Below are positions 62,843-64,000 of a DNA stretch of 64,000 nucleotides, one piece after another (the stretch's first letter is position 1; each line of letters opens with the position of its first letter). This DNA comes from Nitrospira_D sp019636945 (lineage in GTDB: Bacteria; Nitrospirota; Nitrospiria; Nitrospirales; Nitrospiraceae). The notes beneath the pieces are model-generated. The model worked only from the letters and a program-made list of their open reading frames with translations. It was not told the DNA's origin and did no database searches. The position numbers were made by a program, and so were the translations under genes. The stretch covers positions 1-64,000 of the forward strand of contig NZ_JBLFBO010000003.1 in assembly GCF_047338595.1 (NCBI RefSeq), in the 5' to 3' direction.

Positions 62843-63020
62843 CAAATTCACGGTAGATGGGTGGTTCATAATGCCATGAATAGTGCAGCTACACTAATTG
62901 AACTTATACTGACACTTGAGACGCGCATATCCTTAAAGCATCTCACGCATAGGTAAGGTTCATTTCCCAGATTACCGTGTCATGGAATTGAGGTTCGTGA
63001 GCAAGTAATGGCAACTATTT

Positions 63021-63049
63021 TTGAAAAACACGTGCATATACACTATAAG
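63021..63049 (+). promoter_or_regulatory. promoter and possible MarR operator of the RND exporter
   Basis: TTGAAA at 63021-63026, a 17-base spacer and TATAAG at 63044-63049 form the promoter. CGTGCATATACACT (63031-63044) lies in the spacer and resembles the marR operator AGTGTACATACACT. A ribosome-binding gggaggggagg follows before ATG 63062. Confidence 0.55.
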
Positions 63050-63061
63050 GGAGGGGAGGCA

Positions 63062-64000
63062 ATGAATCAGACGATAGATCGTAGCAGAGCCGAGCAGTTT
63101 TTCTGGTGGGTCACTAGGCACGCCAAGGCGCTTGTTCTAGCGGGAGTCATAGTGATAGTGGGCCTGGCTGCATTTCTCCCGCAGCTGACCATGGATACGT
63201 CGGCTGATTCGTTCATTGCGAAGGATAACCCCGCCCGCGTCTATCGAGATCAAGTCAAACAGGTCTTTGGCTTATCAGATCCCTTTGTGATCGCAATCAT
63301 TAATCGCGGGGCCACCGGCGTCTTTAACCCCGAGACGTTGCAATTGGTGCAGTGGCTGACCGATCGGGTCAAAACCATTCCCAACGTTGACCCTGATCGG
63401 GTGATGAGCCTGGCCACGGAGAACAATATTGTCGGCACTGCTGACGGCATGCAGGTGAAGAAATTCTTCCAGCCGCCGCCTGCCACGCAGATTCAGGCCG
63501 ATACGATTCGTGCGGCGATCGCTGATTTCCCGCTCTACCAGGGCAGCCTGGTGGCACGTGATGAAACGGCGACCTTGGTCACGGCTGAAGTTCTTGACGA
63601 GATGAAGAACGAGGCGACGTATCAGGCATTCATGAGCCTGGTTCAAGTGGCCCCTCAGCTGCCAGGGGTCGAGCTCCATGTAGCTGGCGAAGGGGCGGTC
63701 TCCGGATATCTCTTTAATTACATTGACCACGATGCGAAGCGAATCAATCCTGTTGTGGCGATCGTCATCACGATTGTCCTCTTCATCGCCTTTCGGACGG
63801 TGCGCGGGATGCTGCTCCCGAATTTGGTCGTGCTCGGCACGGCGGCGGCTGCTTTCGGGACCATGGCAGCGGGCGGGGTCCCATTCTACGTGATTACCAA
63901 CGGTCTTCTTTCCATTTTAATTGGAATGGCGGTCGCGGAACCGATCCATCTCCTCACACACTATTATCAAGTGGGTCGCGCTCATCCGCATCTCACTCAT
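63062..64000 (+). CDS. RND/MMPL-superfamily exporter, 5' part, runs off the window
   Basis: The first 313 residues are visible and no stop is reached. After a short N-terminus an inner-membrane helix (ALVLAGVIVIVGLAAFL) leads to a large periplasmic domain starting DTSADSFIAKDNPARVYRDQ. The next helices follow (NPVVAIVITIVLFIAF and NGLLSILIGMAVAEPIHLLT). This is the MMPL/SecDF-like predicted exporter type. ATG 63062 has gggaggggagg upstream. Its promoter carries a MarR-type site, so it is probably controlled by the regulator at 62390. Confidence 0.88.
   Translation, partial: MNQTIDRSRAEQFFWWVTRHAKALVLAGVIVIVGLAAFLPQLTMDTSADSFIAKDNPARVYRDQVKQVFGLSDPFVIAIINRGATGVFNPETLQLVQWLTDRVKTIPNVDPDRVMSLATENNIVGTADGMQVKKFFQPPPATQIQADTIRAAIADFPLYQGSLVARDETATLVTAEVLDEMKNEATYQAFMSLVQVAPQLPGVELHVAGEGAVSGYLFNYIDHDAKRINPVVAIVITIVLFIAFRTVRGMLLPNLVVLGTAAAAFGTMAAGGVPFYVITNGLLSILIGMAVAEPIHLLTHYYQVGRAHPHLTH

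Overview
The window is bacterial chromosome, moderately GC-rich and densely coded on both strands. It probably comes from a Nitrospira-type member of Nitrospirota. That assignment is an inference from gene content and style: a HemQ-type chlorite-dismutase-family protein, many small secreted proteins without known relatives, IPT/TIG and Ycf48-like surface proteins, zinc-ribbon microproteins, a PanE fusion and a SulP-carbonic anhydrase fusion. No rRNA, nxr or amo gene is present to prove it.

Layout. Positions 1-1.7 kb hold a frameshifted IS3-like insertion sequence and a tRNA-Met (CAU). From 1.8 to 16 kb there are mostly single genes: SDR oxidoreductase, duplicated outer-membrane protein, lipoproteins, HemQ with a clear terminator, CinA, ThpR, two adjacent ankyrin proteins, an old-yellow enzyme, membrane proteins and a PilZ protein. 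From 16.1 to 24.9 kb runs a housekeeping block: recA-recX-alaS-ruvX-mltG-deoC, then a divergent DeoB-like protein and a RidA protein. From 24.9 to 30.8 kb are an IPT/TIG plus Ycf48-like secreted pair, a REP-associated tyrosine transposase (RAYT), a zinc-ribbon microprotein, a Wza-like export protein and gene debris. From 30.9 to 49.8 kb are an RlmL-type methyltransferase, a toxin-antitoxin pair, a dipeptide epimerase, rsmE-dnaJ-dnaK-grpE, coaX-birA-nadC-valS, a response regulator, a HAD hydrolase, a sirtuin, the PanE fusion and an SGNH-like protein. From 49.9 kb to the end is an accessory region. It holds hflK-hflC, secreted proteins, a SulP-carbonic anhydrase, NhaD, two antiporter remnants, a MarR regulator and an RND/MMPL exporter cut by the window edge.

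The most striking signal is a family of four small single-pass membrane proteins scattered through 10 kb (49965-59985). They share a QMLG core, a SEDFS-type motif and a C-terminal PP tail. Each is preceded by a -35/-10 promoter whose -10 box ends only 6-7 bases before the ATG, so all four look leaderless. They are interleaved with hflKC, a PepSY protein, secreted paralogues and ion transporters. This suggests an undescribed envelope-stress or ion-homeostasis island, but that function is inference.

Other points worth following: a DeoB homologue that lost one whole metal site, with a broken tandem copy of its own 5' end upstream; a palindromic repeat family with covarying arms; repeats whose terminal TAG doubles as the stop codon of the neighbouring gene; and a PanE-sulfite-oxidase-fold fusion without the molybdenum-binding cysteine.
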